Below the pieces are notes generated by a model. It saw only the letters and a list, made by a program, of their open reading frames with translations, was not told the DNA's origin and did no database searches. Below are positions 9,892-19,153 of a stretch of DNA of 64,000 nt, piece by piece. The translations under genes and the position numbers were made by a program. Positions within the stretch are counted from its first letter, which is position 1. Each line of letters opens with the position of its first letter. The DNA is from Cyclobacterium salsum (lineage in GTDB: Bacteria; Bacteroidota; Bacteroidia; Cytophagales; Cyclobacteriaceae), in contig NZ_WNKG01000009.1 of the NCBI RefSeq assembly GCF_010119245.1, positions 186,001-250,000 of the forward strand, written 5' to 3'.

Positions 9892-11105
9892 AATTGACCA
9901 AAAACATTCTTCAGCTCTCACTTTTTTTAGTGGCATTCATCGCTTTTCAGGTAGATAGCCACGCACAACTTTCCATACCACAGCTATCCGGGCAGGATGT
10001 TGATAGGCGGGTAATCATTACCGCGGTACCTTTTCTCAATTTTGCCCCGGACAGCAGGCATTCTGGTATGGGAGACGTAGGGGTGGCCACCTCTCCTGAT
10101 GCCAATTCGGCCCACTGGAATGCGGGCAAACTGGCATTCATCGAAGATGACATGGGGTTTTCCTTATCCTATTCTCCCTGGCTGGGGCGACTAGTACCAG
10201 ACATGTCGCTAAACTACCTGACCGGCTACAAGCGGATCGATAATGTTTCTGCGTTTGGCCTGGATCTAAGGTATTTTAACATGGGCGATATCCAATTGAC
10301 AGACACAAGAGGTAATCCTTTGGGGGATTTCAGCCCACGGGACATCGCGATTGGTGGTACTTACTCCCGAAAATTATCGGATAACCTTTCCCTGGGTATC
10401 AGCGCACGATTCATCCACTCCAACCTTTCGGGTAATTTAAGCTCTGCCGGTGGCAACGAAAGCAGACCCGGAGTAAGCATCGGAACGGATGTGGGGATCT
10501 ACCACACTTCAGAAATAATACTATCGGATAAAGAAGCCAATTTCTCCTGGGGAATTAACCTTTCCAATATAGGCCCGAAAATTACCTATAACAGTGCAGA
10601 GGATCTCGATTACCTGCCCACCAACCTAAAGTTTGGATCCGCTTTGCAGCTTCCAATGGACGAATTAAATACCATTACCCTCGCACTGGATTTTAATAAG
10701 ATGCTGGTTCCTACCCCACCTTTGTACGAGGTGGATGAAAACGGGCAATTGGTACTGGACCCTAATACCAATGAGCCGGTGATTGCGGCTGGTAAGGATC
10801 CAACCCGTCCGCTGATCAGCGGAATGTTCGGATCACCCTTTGATGCTCCGGATGGGTTTCGGGAAGAAATCCAGGAAATAATGGTTTCTTTCGGTACCGA
10901 ATATTCCTACGACGATAAATTTGCTTTGCGCGCAGGCTATTTCTATGAAAACCCAAAAAAAGGAGGCCGCAGGTATTTTACCATGGGCGTGGGTTTTAAA
11001 TTCAACCGTCTGGGATTTGACTTTTCTTACCTCGTTCCCCAGGTTCAAAACCATCCATTGGCAGAAACGCTTAGGTTCACACTACTTTATAACGTTCCAA
11101 GATGA
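9888..11105 (+). CDS. porV: Type IX secretion system outer-membrane protein PorV
   Basis: A 405-residue FadL-like outer-membrane barrel. The signal peptide (residues 1-27) ends in DSHAQ, followed by FLNFAPDSRHSGMGDVGVATSPDANS, here read in two parts around residues 45-70 (APDSRHSGMGDVG, ATSPDANSAHWNAGK), the strongest PorV hallmark. The C-terminus ends in a strand-like LRFTLLYNVPR. PorV shuttles cargo from the translocon to PorU. Start and stop overlap porU and the M16 gene by four bases each, consistent with co-translation. Confidence 0.95.
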   Translation: MKLTKNILQLSLFLVAFIAFQVDSHAQLSIPQLSGQDVDRRVIITAVPFLNFAPDSRHSGMGDVGVATSPDANSAHWNAGKLAFIEDDMGFSLSYSPWLGRLVPDMSLNYLTGYKRIDNVSAFGLDLRYFNMGDIQLTDTRGNPLGDFSPRDIAIGGTYSRKLSDNLSLGISARFIHSNLSGNLSSAGGNESRPGVSIGTDVGIYHTSEIILSDKEANFSWGINLSNIGPKITYNSAEDLDYLPTNLKFGSALQLPMDELNTITLALDFNKMLVPTPPLYEVDENGQLVLDPNTNEPVIAAGKDPTRPLISGMFGSPFDAPDGFREEIQEIMVSFGTEYSYDDKFALRAGYFYENPKKGGRRYFTMGVGFKFNRLGFDFSYLVPQVQNHPLAETLRFTLLYNVPR

Positions 11106-12379
11106 GCATAGACCGCAGTCAGGCTCCCCCATTCCAGATACCCGATCAAATCAACCTAACACCTCCCGAATGCCGCCACCTAATAGGCGGCACCCGGTTG
11201 TATTATATTCCGTCCCCGACCATTGCAGCGGTAAAACTCGAAGTGATATTTCCAGTGCATTTTCAGGAAAAGAAAGCCTTTAATCCGCTGGTTCCGTTTT
11301 TTATGCTGCACATGCTCTCAGAGGGGACAAAAAACTTGCCATCGGAGGCATTAGATGATTTTTTTGACTTTCACGGCTCGGAAGTAGAAGTCATTTCGGG
11401 CTATGAGCGACAGGGCCTCAGCTTATTAACAACCAAAAAACACCTTGCGAAGGTTTTGCCGGTATTTCGTTCCTTATTCACAGAAGCTGTATTTCCTGAA
11501 AAGAACCTGAAAAAACGAAAATCCCAGAAAAAACTGAGCATCAGCATTCAGAATGAACAAACTTCCTCTCGGGCCAATCAGCTAATCCGATCTGGCCTTT
11601 TTGGGGAGCAACACCCCTTTGGTTTCCAGGCTACCGAAGCGGATGTCGATGCCATTTCCAGGGAGCAGCTTGTTTCCTACTACCAAACTGAATTTCTTAC
11701 CCAACCTCATTTATTCGTTACCGGGCACCTTTCGGAAGCAGAACTTAGCTTGCTGGAAAACTATTTTGAAGATTTACCACTGATTTCAGGAAAAAACACC
11801 AGCCCACCGCTCGCTAGTCCTACCACGGGAAGGCAGGCCGAAGCGAAAGCCAATGCCCTGCAATCCAGTATTCGTATCGGCAAATGGATGGTCCCACTTA
11901 CCCACCCGGATTACCTGCCGCTTTCTTTGTTTAATACCGTGCTGGGAGGATATTTCGGTAGCCGCCTGATTCGTAATATTCGGGAGGAAAAAGGGTATAC
12001 CTACGGGATCAATAGTTTTTTAGGAAATCTGAATGGTGGTTCCTATTGGATGGTGGCTGCGGATGTGAAAGGAGGGTATGGAGATGAGGTGATCCGGGAA
12101 GTCTACAAGGAAATTCAGCGGCTGATTACCGATCCGATCCCAGGGGAGGAATTAGAAAAAATAAAAAATTACCTTGCCGGAAACCTCCTGGCTAAATTCA
12201 GTAGCCCTTTTGACTTGATGAGTCACTTTCAACACGTTTACTTTGAAGGGTTAGATTTCTCATTTTACGCTCGGAAATTGGCCTTTATTAAAGATTTTGA
12301 TGGCACCCAATTACAGGAAATGGGTGAAAATTATTTTTCTCCTGAATCGATGCAGGAAGTCATTGTTGGTCAGTTATAG
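11102..12379 (+). CDS. M16-family peptidase-like protein lacking the zinc motif
   Basis: A 425-residue insulinase/pitrilysin-fold protein. The C-terminal half has the conserved LGGYFGSRLIRNIREEKGYTYG of M16B subunits. At the place of the HxxEH zinc motif it has FFMLH (residues 66-70) followed by MLSEGTKN: the first His and the catalytic Glu are replaced, and only the last His remains. It has no clear signal peptide. In many bacteria M16B proteins work as an active/inactive pair, but no active partner is present here. The start overlaps porV by four bases. Its 3' end overlaps the convergent glycosyltransferase by six bases. Confidence 0.88.
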   Translation: MSIDRSQAPPFQIPDQINLTPPECRHLIGGTRLYYIPSPTIAAVKLEVIFPVHFQEKKAFNPLVPFFMLHMLSEGTKNLPSEALDDFFDFHGSEVEVISGYERQGLSLLTTKKHLAKVLPVFRSLFTEAVFPEKNLKKRKSQKKLSISIQNEQTSSRANQLIRSGLFGEQHPFGFQATEADVDAISREQLVSYYQTEFLTQPHLFVTGHLSEAELSLLENYFEDLPLISGKNTSPPLASPTTGRQAEAKANALQSSIRIGKWMVPLTHPDYLPLSLFNTVLGGYFGSRLIRNIREEKGYTYGINSFLGNLNGGSYWMVAADVKGGYGDEVIREVYKEIQRLITDPIPGEELEKIKNYLAGNLLAKFSSPFDLMSHFQHVYFEGLDFSFYARKLAFIKDFDGTQLQEMGENYFSPESMQEVIVGQL

Positions 12380-13345
12380 TCCCCTGTTTTTTATCCACCA
12401 CTCGTAAGCACCAGAAAAATCCCATTTGGTGAGGAACCAGGTTTTATACAGATGAAATTTCCAGTTCCGGGAAAAATGGCGGGCGTATAATTCTAAAAAT
12501 TGCGCAGCCATCTTAAAATTGGCGGAAGCCAGGGAATGTTTGGCTTCGTGCAAAATTCGAAATTTCAAGGCATGCTTTTCTTCTGCTGTACGTACCATAG
12601 CAGCTATTTTTTCACAAACCCGGAAGGTAGAAGGAAGCAAGACTGAATGACGGGACTGGTATTGCCGGGTCGACAGCGAACCTGCCAGGATGCGCTTAGT
12701 TACTCCTAAATAATCCCCGTAGACAAAGGCATGCTCTCGTGCCATTCTCACAAGCAGGTCAAAATCTTCATAGGCCAGGGTTTCGTCATAGCCACCTGCT
12801 GCTTTCAAGACTGCCGCATCCAACACCAGAGCCGCCGAACTGATGGCGTATCTCCTCACCACCACGGGGAAGACATTGCCTGCCGTCACGGGTACGCTCG
12901 CTTTTCCCGAAGCATCTACCGGATAAAAAGGACGGGTACTCCCGTCGGGAAATAGGTGAAGCACATTGCTGAAGTAAATTTTCGCTCCTGTTTCCTGGAG
13001 GCGGTGAACTGCGCTGCTTAGGTGAAGGGGGGCCAGGAAATCATCGGCTGCCAAATCTACCACATAAGTGCCACTGACCTGGGTCAAAGTCCTATTGAAT
13101 GCCCGGCAGTAATTGATGGGAGTATCGTGAAACAGGTACCTAACATTCAATTTTTCTTCGTTTTTCTCCACCCAGTCTCGAATTACTTTCTGTGAGGAAT
13201 CACTACTTCCATTATCTATTACAAACAGTGCACGGTGTGGATACGCCTGTTGCAGGACACTTTCCATAGCGGCTTCCACGTAAGCTGCCTGATTATGACA
13301 GGTGCATATCACCGAAACCAGCGGTTCCTTTTCCTTCTGATTCAT
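12374..13345 (-). CDS. Family 2 glycosyltransferase
   Basis: A 323-residue GT-A-fold glycosyltransferase. PLVSVICTCHNQAAYVEAAMES opens the nucleotide-sugar domain, seen here as VSVICTCHNQAAYVE, and is followed by VIDNGSSDSSQKVI and the metal-binding segment DLAADDFLAPLHL. There is no membrane segment, so it is probably cytoplasmic and adds a sugar to a surface glycan or lipid carrier. It is not in a recognisable polysaccharide cluster. It converges on the M16-like gene. Donor and acceptor are unknown. Confidence 0.88.
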   Translation of the reverse strand: MNQKEKEPLVSVICTCHNQAAYVEAAMESVLQQAYPHRALFVIDNGSSDSSQKVIRDWVEKNEEKLNVRYLFHDTPINYCRAFNRTLTQVSGTYVVDLAADDFLAPLHLSSAVHRLQETGAKIYFSNVLHLFPDGSTRPFYPVDASGKASVPVTAGNVFPVVVRRYAISSAALVLDAAVLKAAGGYDETLAYEDFDLLVRMAREHAFVYGDYLGVTKRILAGSLSTRQYQSRHSVLLPSTFRVCEKIAAMVRTAEEKHALKFRILHEAKHSLASANFKMAAQFLELYARHFSRNWKFHLYKTWFLTKWDFSGAYEWWIKNRGL

Positions 13346-13578
13346 TTGAGTGCTTAAGCTTTCGATTACCCCTCTTACATGCAGGGAAAATCACCTCGAA
13401 TAACAACATCCGGGCTTTGACAATTCATCCATCCCAGCCAGCCCTAAGCAATGGCCTAAAAACAGGTAATAACGTTAATTTCTACCCTATACCTGTATAC
13501 TGGCTGGCAGATACATTCTATTTGGCTAAATTAGCAATTCTAATCCAACCGGCAGCTACCTCGGAAGCACTCGAATTG

Positions 13579-14175
13579 ATGGAAGACACCTACCTGACCT
13601 TAAAAACACCTGCCAACGGGCTCTACAAAGAGAAAGGGAGTAAATTTTTATCGTTTGCCTACCCGGTGGAAGATGAGGCGGAAATCCAACAGATCCTGGA
13701 CGAGCTCAAAAAATCCTACCACGATGCCCGGCATCATTGCTACGCCTATATTCTGGGTAAAAATCAGGATGTATATCGAGCCAATGACGATGGTGAACCC
13801 CACCATAGCGCCGGGGACCCCATATTGGGGCAACTTCGCTCCCGGGGGCTAACGCAATCCCTGGTCGTGGTAGTGAGGTACTTTGGAGGGGTCAAACTTG
13901 GTGTGGGCGGATTGGTGCGAGCCTATAAAACGGCTGCTGCAGAAGCCATAGAAGCCAGTGAAGTGATCCAAAAAACACGGGTCGCCAGCATTAGCATGCG
14001 CTTTGATTACCTATCAATGGATGAAGTCATGCACCTCATCCAACGCCATAACCTGAAAATTTCAGATCAGAAATTTGACTTGCGTTGTCAGATAAGGGTG
14101 GAATGCCGCCAAAAACAGGAGGATGAAGTTAGAAAAATACTTTCGACCGTTCCTTCTCTGGAATTTCTTACATAG
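13579..14175 (+). CDS. YigZ/IMPACT family protein
   Basis: The ATG at 13579 gives a 198-residue protein starting MEDTYLTLKTPANGLYKEKG, the normal YigZ length. An upstream in-frame TTG at 13417 would add 54 residues unlike the family, so I reject it. The conserved UPF0029 core is visible: GSKFLSFAYPV, DARHHCYAYILG, NDDGEPHHSAGDPILG, VVVRYFGGVKLGVGGLVRAY. YigZ resembles eukaryotic IMPACT and has an N-terminal RNase PH/S5-like fold; its molecular role is poorly defined. It overlaps the convergent exonuclease gene by eight bases. Confidence 0.92.
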   Translation: MEDTYLTLKTPANGLYKEKGSKFLSFAYPVEDEAEIQQILDELKKSYHDARHHCYAYILGKNQDVYRANDDGEPHHSAGDPILGQLRSRGLTQSLVVVVRYFGGVKLGVGGLVRAYKTAAAEAIEASEVIQKTRVASISMRFDYLSMDEVMHLIQRHNLKISDQKFDLRCQIRVECRQKQEDEVRKILSTVPSLEFLT

Positions 14176-14770
14176 AGAAGATTTCATCCAGGTACCCCTG
14201 TCGATAAAGTTTCAAAAATATCTCCAAACAAGCCCAGGCATCCGTAGCAGCGTAGAGCATCTGCTTTTCTGTCAAGGTGGGGGCTTCCCAGTTGGACACC
14301 TGCTCGGATTTGGAAATCCGGATCCCCAGGACCATGGCACTAAGATTTCTCACCCCCACATTCAGGAACCCTACTTTTCGCAATTCTTCATTTAGGTCGA
14401 AAAAAGAATCGGGGGTAAAGTTAGTGTCCAGTTTTTTCAAGGCTTTGATATCGTCTCTGACAGCAGCCCCAACTTTTACGATATTGGTATTTTCCAGCAG
14501 GGCTTTTGCCTGAATGGGAAAACCCTGTTCATTGAGGCGGATAAGGTAAGCCGTTTCCCGGGTAGACAACTGAAGTAAAGAAACATCGTAGGAAACGCCT
14601 CTTCTAAATGCTGGTCTGGTTTCCGTGTCGAAGCCAATAAATTTTTGAGAAGCCAGATCTGATTCCATCCGTCGCAAGTCCTTTTGGTCCTGAACCAAGA
14701 TGATTTCACCGGGAAATGCTTCTATTTCCAGTTCATTTACTTCTTCTTTGGATATTTTAAGTGGTATCAT
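14168..14770 (-). CDS. DEDDy 3'-5' exonuclease (RNase D-like)
   Basis: A 200-residue single-domain exonuclease of the DnaQ-like superfamily. The DEDDy residues are visible as FIGFDTETRPAF (D and E), RDDIKALKKL (second D) and YAATDAWACLEIF (Tyr plus last Asp). It lacks the HRDC domains of full-length RNase D, so it belongs to the short 3'-5' exonuclease group common in Bacteroidota. It probably trims RNA or DNA ends. It overlaps the upstream nhaC-like gene by four bases, which suggests co-transcription. Confidence 0.9.
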   Translation of the reverse strand: MIPLKISKEEVNELEIEAFPGEIILVQDQKDLRRMESDLASQKFIGFDTETRPAFRRGVSYDVSLLQLSTRETAYLIRLNEQGFPIQAKALLENTNIVKVGAAVRDDIKALKKLDTNFTPDSFFDLNEELRKVGFLNVGVRNLSAMVLGIRISKSEQVSNWEAPTLTEKQMLYAATDAWACLEIFLKLYRQGYLDEIFSM

Positions 14771-16251
14771 GCCAAAATCTCTTCTTCTTTATGCTGTTCC
14801 ATTTCTTCTTTTGTGTAATAATTAATTCCCCAATTCATATACCCAAACAGAATCGTCATGAACGGGCTAATAATATTAAAAAAACAATACGGGGCATAGG
14901 TAAGGGTGGCTACTCCTAAAACGGAGGCCTGGGTCGCGCCACAGGTATTCCAGGGGATCAAAACCGAAGTAACGGTAGCACTATCCTCCAGGGTCCTGCT
15001 CAGGTTTTCCCCCTTTAGGCCTTTCTTTCTGTAAATATCGGCATACATTCTACCAGGAACCAAAATAGCCAGGTATTGGTCCGAGGTAGTAAGATTGAAA
15101 AAGACACCGGTACCAGCAGTAGCGGCTATCAGGGACCCGACCGAGTTTACTTTGCTAATCACCCCCTCGGCGATGACCTTAAGCATGCCGCTTACCTCCA
15201 TTATCCCTCCAAAAACCATGGCACACAGGATCAACCAAACGGTAAACAGCATCCCTGCCATCCCTCCGGTAACCAGTAACTCGTTGACAATTTCGTTGGA
15301 GGTAACAATCGCCGTGTCCCCAAACAACGCTTGCATCACAACGCTAAAGGTACGCAGCAACACTCCTCCGTCCATACCACTGGATAATTCCCGGATAATC
15401 TCTCCCTGAAAAATGACCGCAAAAACCCCTCCCAACAGTGCTCCAGCGAGCAAGGTTGGAATGGCAGGGACCTTTTTAATAATAAGAAACAATACAAGTG
15501 CGGGAACAATGAATAGCCATCCATTGACTACAAAGGTTTCAGAAATCACGTCGGAAATCGCCTGCACCTGGCCGACTGTACCCTCCGGCTGTCCCATTAC
15601 CCCGATAACCCCAAAGATCAAAAGGGTAAGGGATATAGAAGGAACCGTGGTTCTTACCATGTGCCGGATATGCGTGAACAAATCCGTCCCTGCCATGGCC
15701 GGAGCCAGGTTGGTGGTGTCCGAAAGCGGTGACATTTTATCCCCGAAGTAAGCCCCTGAAATAATCGCTCCGCCAATGATGCCCTCTCCAAACCCCAGGG
15801 CTTTTCCAATTCCCAAAAGGGCGACTCCTACGGTAGCTACCGTCGTCCAGCTACTTCCAGTGGCAATGGATACTACTCCACAAACCACACAGGCGGCTAA
15901 TAAAAATATAGTAGGATTCAACACCTGAAGTCCATAATAAATCATTGCAGGTACGATTCCACTCAACATCCAGGTTCCCGCCAGGGAGCCTATTAAAAGC
16001 AAAATCAAAATAGAGGACATGGCGGATGAAATGCTTTTGATCATGCCATCCTGAATGACATCCCATTTCACGCCCAATCTAAAAACGGCCAACAAGCCGG
16101 CTACCCCAGAAGAAATGACCAATACCAACTGATTGGATCCAAAGAGTCCGTCTGTGCCAAAAACATTGATATTGATCACCAAAAGGACAATCAGAAAGAT
16201 GATTGGAAATAATGCCTCCCAGATGGAGGGCCTTTTAGAAGTTGTACCCAT
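14767..16251 (-). CDS. nhaC: Na+/H+ antiporter, NhaC family
   Basis: A 494-residue inner-membrane transporter with about 11-12 hydrophobic segments. Family-typical stretches include GSSWTTVATVGVALLGIG, ISGAYFGDKMSPLSDTTN and NTCGATQASVLG. NhaC-type antiporters expel sodium in exchange for protons, fitting a marine or saline habitat. The start is an ATG at 16251; a ~200-base region without genes separates it from the divergent Mpo1-like gene. It is translationally coupled to the exonuclease downstream. Confidence 0.93.
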   Translation of the reverse strand: MGTTSKRPSIWEALFPIIFLIVLLVININVFGTDGLFGSNQLVLVISSGVAGLLAVFRLGVKWDVIQDGMIKSISSAMSSILILLLIGSLAGTWMLSGIVPAMIYYGLQVLNPTIFLLAACVVCGVVSIATGSSWTTVATVGVALLGIGKALGFGEGIIGGAIISGAYFGDKMSPLSDTTNLAPAMAGTDLFTHIRHMVRTTVPSISLTLLIFGVIGVMGQPEGTVGQVQAISDVISETFVVNGWLFIVPALVLFLIIKKVPAIPTLLAGALLGGVFAVIFQGEIIRELSSGMDGGVLLRTFSVVMQALFGDTAIVTSNEIVNELLVTGGMAGMLFTVWLILCAMVFGGIMEVSGMLKVIAEGVISKVNSVGSLIAATAGTGVFFNLTTSDQYLAILVPGRMYADIYRKKGLKGENLSRTLEDSATVTSVLIPWNTCGATQASVLGVATLTYAPYCFFNIISPFMTILFGYMNWGINYYTKEEMEQHKEEEILA

Positions 16252-16447
16252 TATGATTGGTCTAAGAAAAGATAAACCTAAAGTTAAAAAAAAATATGTA
16301 TTTACCGCCCAAACCGCTGATACTCTTTGTTACTTAAAGACTAACGCATACTTTCCAAATTTTATTCTGAATGTATGGAAAGGTATTTGTTTTTCAATTA
16401 TTTTATTTAACTTAATACCAAATAATTTGGCTTAACGATACAGGTTC

Positions 16448-16927
16448 ATGAGAAAAATTGACAGCCTGCTACAGGAATACGACCTCAGCCACCAAAATCC
16501 CACCAACAAATCCATTCATTGGCTTTGTGTTCCCGCTATTTACTTCAGCTTAGTGGGCTTGCTTTACAGTATCCCTCCCGGTCCGCTGAGGGAGATGGAG
16601 TTTCTGTTGAGTCATTTTGCCAATTGGGCTACTCCGGCATTGCTGCTGGTATGGATTTATTACCTGGCCCTTTCTCCGCCGTTGGCATTGGGGATGATGC
16701 TTTTTACGGCCCTTTGCCTGGCGGTAGCAAGCGTATTCACTTTAATATTACCGTTTCCACTTTGGAGCTTTTGTTTGGGGATTTTTGTACTTGCCTGGAT
16801 TTTTCAATTTTACGGGCATAAAATGGAAGGAAAAAAACCCTCTTTTCTAAAAGATTTGCAATTCCTTTTGATTGGGCCTGCCTGGCTGATGCATTTCATA
16901 TACAAGCGTTTAGGCCTTGCGTATTGA
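16448..16927 (+). CDS. Mpo1-like/DUF962 membrane protein
   Basis: A 159-residue protein with four hydrophobic segments. The family signature NPTNKSIHWLCVPAIYFS starts at about residue 18, and FYGHKMEGKKPSFLKDLQ followed by LIGPAWLMHF lies near the C-terminus. The yeast homologue Mpo1 is an Fe(II)-dependent dioxygenase in fatty-acid alpha-oxidation, with conserved His residues of the kind seen here in IHW and GHK. A bacterial role in lipid modification is plausible but unproved. It lies 127 bases upstream of the CPA2 antiporter gene on the same strand. Confidence 0.9.
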   Translation: MRKIDSLLQEYDLSHQNPTNKSIHWLCVPAIYFSLVGLLYSIPPGPLREMEFLLSHFANWATPALLLVWIYYLALSPPLALGMMLFTALCLAVASVFTLILPFPLWSFCLGIFVLAWIFQFYGHKMEGKKPSFLKDLQFLLIGPAWLMHFIYKRLGLAY

Positions 16928-17054
16928 GTTTACTAGTAAACCTGTTAGGAAAATCACGCTGTATTTCCAGTCTCGATACCATTTAAATGCCTGCGTTATT
17001 TTTATTATATTCAGGGAAATTTGATCCCTACGAATTTTTAACCCAAACCAAAAA

Positions 17055-19073
17055 ATGAATCCTTTTATACTCGCAGCGGCTGAAATTCCCCTTTTGTCTG
17101 ACATTGTAGTCATATTCGGACTGTCTACGTTAGTGATATTGCTTTTCATGCGGCTAAAGTTACCTACCATTATTGGGTACCTGCTGACGGGAGCGATTGC
17201 TGGACCTTATGGGCTTTCCCTGGTAGATGCTTCCACGGCGGTGGAAGTCTTATCAGAGATTGGGGTAATCCTTCTGCTTTTTGTAATTGGGATGGAATTT
17301 TCGCTGAAAAGCCTGATGGCTATCAAGAAGGCGGTATTTATCGGTGGCAGCTTGCAGGTGCTCCTCACCATCGGAGCGACTACCCTGATAACGTATTCTT
17401 TCGGGTATGACTGGAATAAGGCCGTGTTTTTTGGTTTTCTGTTTGCCCTGAGTAGTACGGCCATCGTTCTTAAACTACTGCAGGAGACGGGGCAGGTTAA
17501 TAGCATTTCCGGAAGAACCACCCTTGCCATATTGATTTTTCAGGATATCATCATCGTTCCATTGGTGCTATTAACGCCCATGCTTGCCGGAGAATCGGAC
17601 AATGTCCTGCTTTCATTGACGTATATGGTACTTAAAGGCGGCCTGGTGATCGTATTAACCATCCTCAGTGCTAAGTACCTCATCCCTCAGTTGCTGTACC
17701 GGGTCGCCAAGTCAAAAAACGAAGAACTGTTTCTCTTGAGCATTATCGTTACCTGTTTTGCCGTAGCCTATGTCACCTCATTATTGGGGTTATCGCTGGG
17801 TTTAGGAGCTTTTCTTGCAGGACTGATCATAAGCGAATCTGAATACAGCCACCACGCTACCGGGAAAATTCTACCCTTTCGGGAAATATTTCTCAGTTTC
17901 TTTTTTGTATCGGTGGGCATGCTATTCGATCTGGGTTTTTTGTTGGATAACATTCTGATTATCCTGGCGCTAGTCCTGCTGACCTTTGTTGTCAAATTTC
18001 TGATTACTACCCTGGCCGTAAAATCCATTGGTAGTGATCTTAAGGGTTCATTTATCGTAGGGTTTTCTATCTTTCAGGTCGGTGAATTTTCCTTATTGCT
18101 GGCAAAAGAAGGACTTGAATACGAGCTTTTAGATCCCATTACCTATCAATATTTCCTGGCGATTTCTATTTTGACCATGGTAATGACACCCTTTATTTTA
18201 AAGAAAAGAGAAAATCTCGCCTGCAGGGTGCTGAATATCCCTTTACCAGAGAAAATAAAGTCCCGGTTTGGAGAAAAACCAGTGGCCCATATCGCTAAGA
18301 TTGAAACCGATGAACTTGGCGATCATCTTGTCATTATCGGTTTCGGGCTGAATGGCCGGAATTTGGCGCGCGCAGCAAAGAGAGCCAACATTGCCTATGC
18401 GATCATAGAAATGAACCCGGAAACCGTACGGGTAGAGTCTGCCAACGGAGAACCCATCATGTATGGAGATGCCGCCAATCCGGTGGTCTTAGAGCACGTG
18501 AAAATCCACAAAGCAAGGGTGGCTGTGATTGCTATCTCCAATCATGAAGCAACACGAGGCATCATTACCAATATCCGCGCGATAACCCAAAATGCCTTTA
18601 TCATTGTTAGAACACGATATGTAAACGAAATAGAGGCCATGCTCCGACTAGGTGCCGATGAGGTGATTCCCGAAGAATTTGAGACATCCATTGAGATATT
18701 TACCCGGGTGCTGAACAAGTACCTGGTACCCAAAGGAGAAATCGATGATTTCACCCACGATGTGCGCTACCACAACTACGAGGTATTTCGCTCCCTGCAA
18801 GGTGACAGCGGCTCAACCATCGCTCTGGATATCCCGGAAATCAATTTCGCAGGAATTAAAATTGAAAAGGATCACGGCACTTTTATCGGAAAACCCATTA
18901 AGGATATTGATTTGCGGGAAAAAGTGGGAATCAACCTGGTGGCCATTAAAAGGGACGGCAAAACAAATACAGATATCAATGGAGATACCAAAATCAAATT
19001 AGGAGATATCGTCTACGTGGTGGCCCGGCAGGAGGCCCTGGAGAAGTTTGAAGAAGACGTTAGCATTTCCTAA
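17055..19073 (+). CDS. CPA2-family monovalent cation:proton antiporter with RCK domains
   Basis: A 672-residue protein. Residues 1-390 carry about 12 membrane segments with typical GYLLTGAIAGPYGL, LFVIGMEFSLKSLM and SLGLGAFLAGLIISESEY. A TrkA-N (RCK) domain begins near residue 418 with the dinucleotide-binding VIIGFGLNGRNLARAAKRA. A TrkA-C domain occupies the last ~90 residues. This is the KefB/KefC-like architecture, a K+ or Na+/H+ exchanger gated by nucleotides. A bidirectional terminator separates it from convergent queA. Confidence 0.93.
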   Translation: MNPFILAAAEIPLLSDIVVIFGLSTLVILLFMRLKLPTIIGYLLTGAIAGPYGLSLVDASTAVEVLSEIGVILLLFVIGMEFSLKSLMAIKKAVFIGGSLQVLLTIGATTLITYSFGYDWNKAVFFGFLFALSSTAIVLKLLQETGQVNSISGRTTLAILIFQDIIIVPLVLLTPMLAGESDNVLLSLTYMVLKGGLVIVLTILSAKYLIPQLLYRVAKSKNEELFLLSIIVTCFAVAYVTSLLGLSLGLGAFLAGLIISESEYSHHATGKILPFREIFLSFFFVSVGMLFDLGFLLDNILIILALVLLTFVVKFLITTLAVKSIGSDLKGSFIVGFSIFQVGEFSLLLAKEGLEYELLDPITYQYFLAISILTMVMTPFILKKRENLACRVLNIPLPEKIKSRFGEKPVAHIAKIETDELGDHLVIIGFGLNGRNLARAAKRANIAYAIIEMNPETVRVESANGEPIMYGDAANPVVLEHVKIHKARVAVIAISNHEATRGIITNIRAITQNAFIIVRTRYVNEIEAMLRLGADEVIPEEFETSIEIFTRVLNKYLVPKGEIDDFTHDVRYHNYEVFRSLQGDSGSTIALDIPEINFAGIKIEKDHGTFIGKPIKDIDLREKVGINLVAIKRDGKTNTDINGDTKIKLGDIVYVVARQEALEKFEEDVSIS

Positions 19074-19100
19074 CAGCCACAGTAAAAATAGGAGCAAATA

Positions 19101-19134
19101 AAAAATCCTGTCGCTTTTACCGACAGGATTTTTT
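19101..19134. terminator. Bidirectional intrinsic terminator
   Basis: A perfect hairpin, ATCCTGTCG paired with CGACAGGAT around a seven-base loop, is flanked by an A-run on the left and a T-run on the right. It therefore works in both directions between the convergent antiporter and queA genes. Confidence 0.92.
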
Positions 19135-19153
19135 ATTAACAGCCTGAAAAGCT

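Noticed and set aside
13417-13578. N-terminal extension of the YigZ gene
   Set aside because: It begins with TTG, is unlike YigZ relatives, and the ATG at 13579 gives the normal length.
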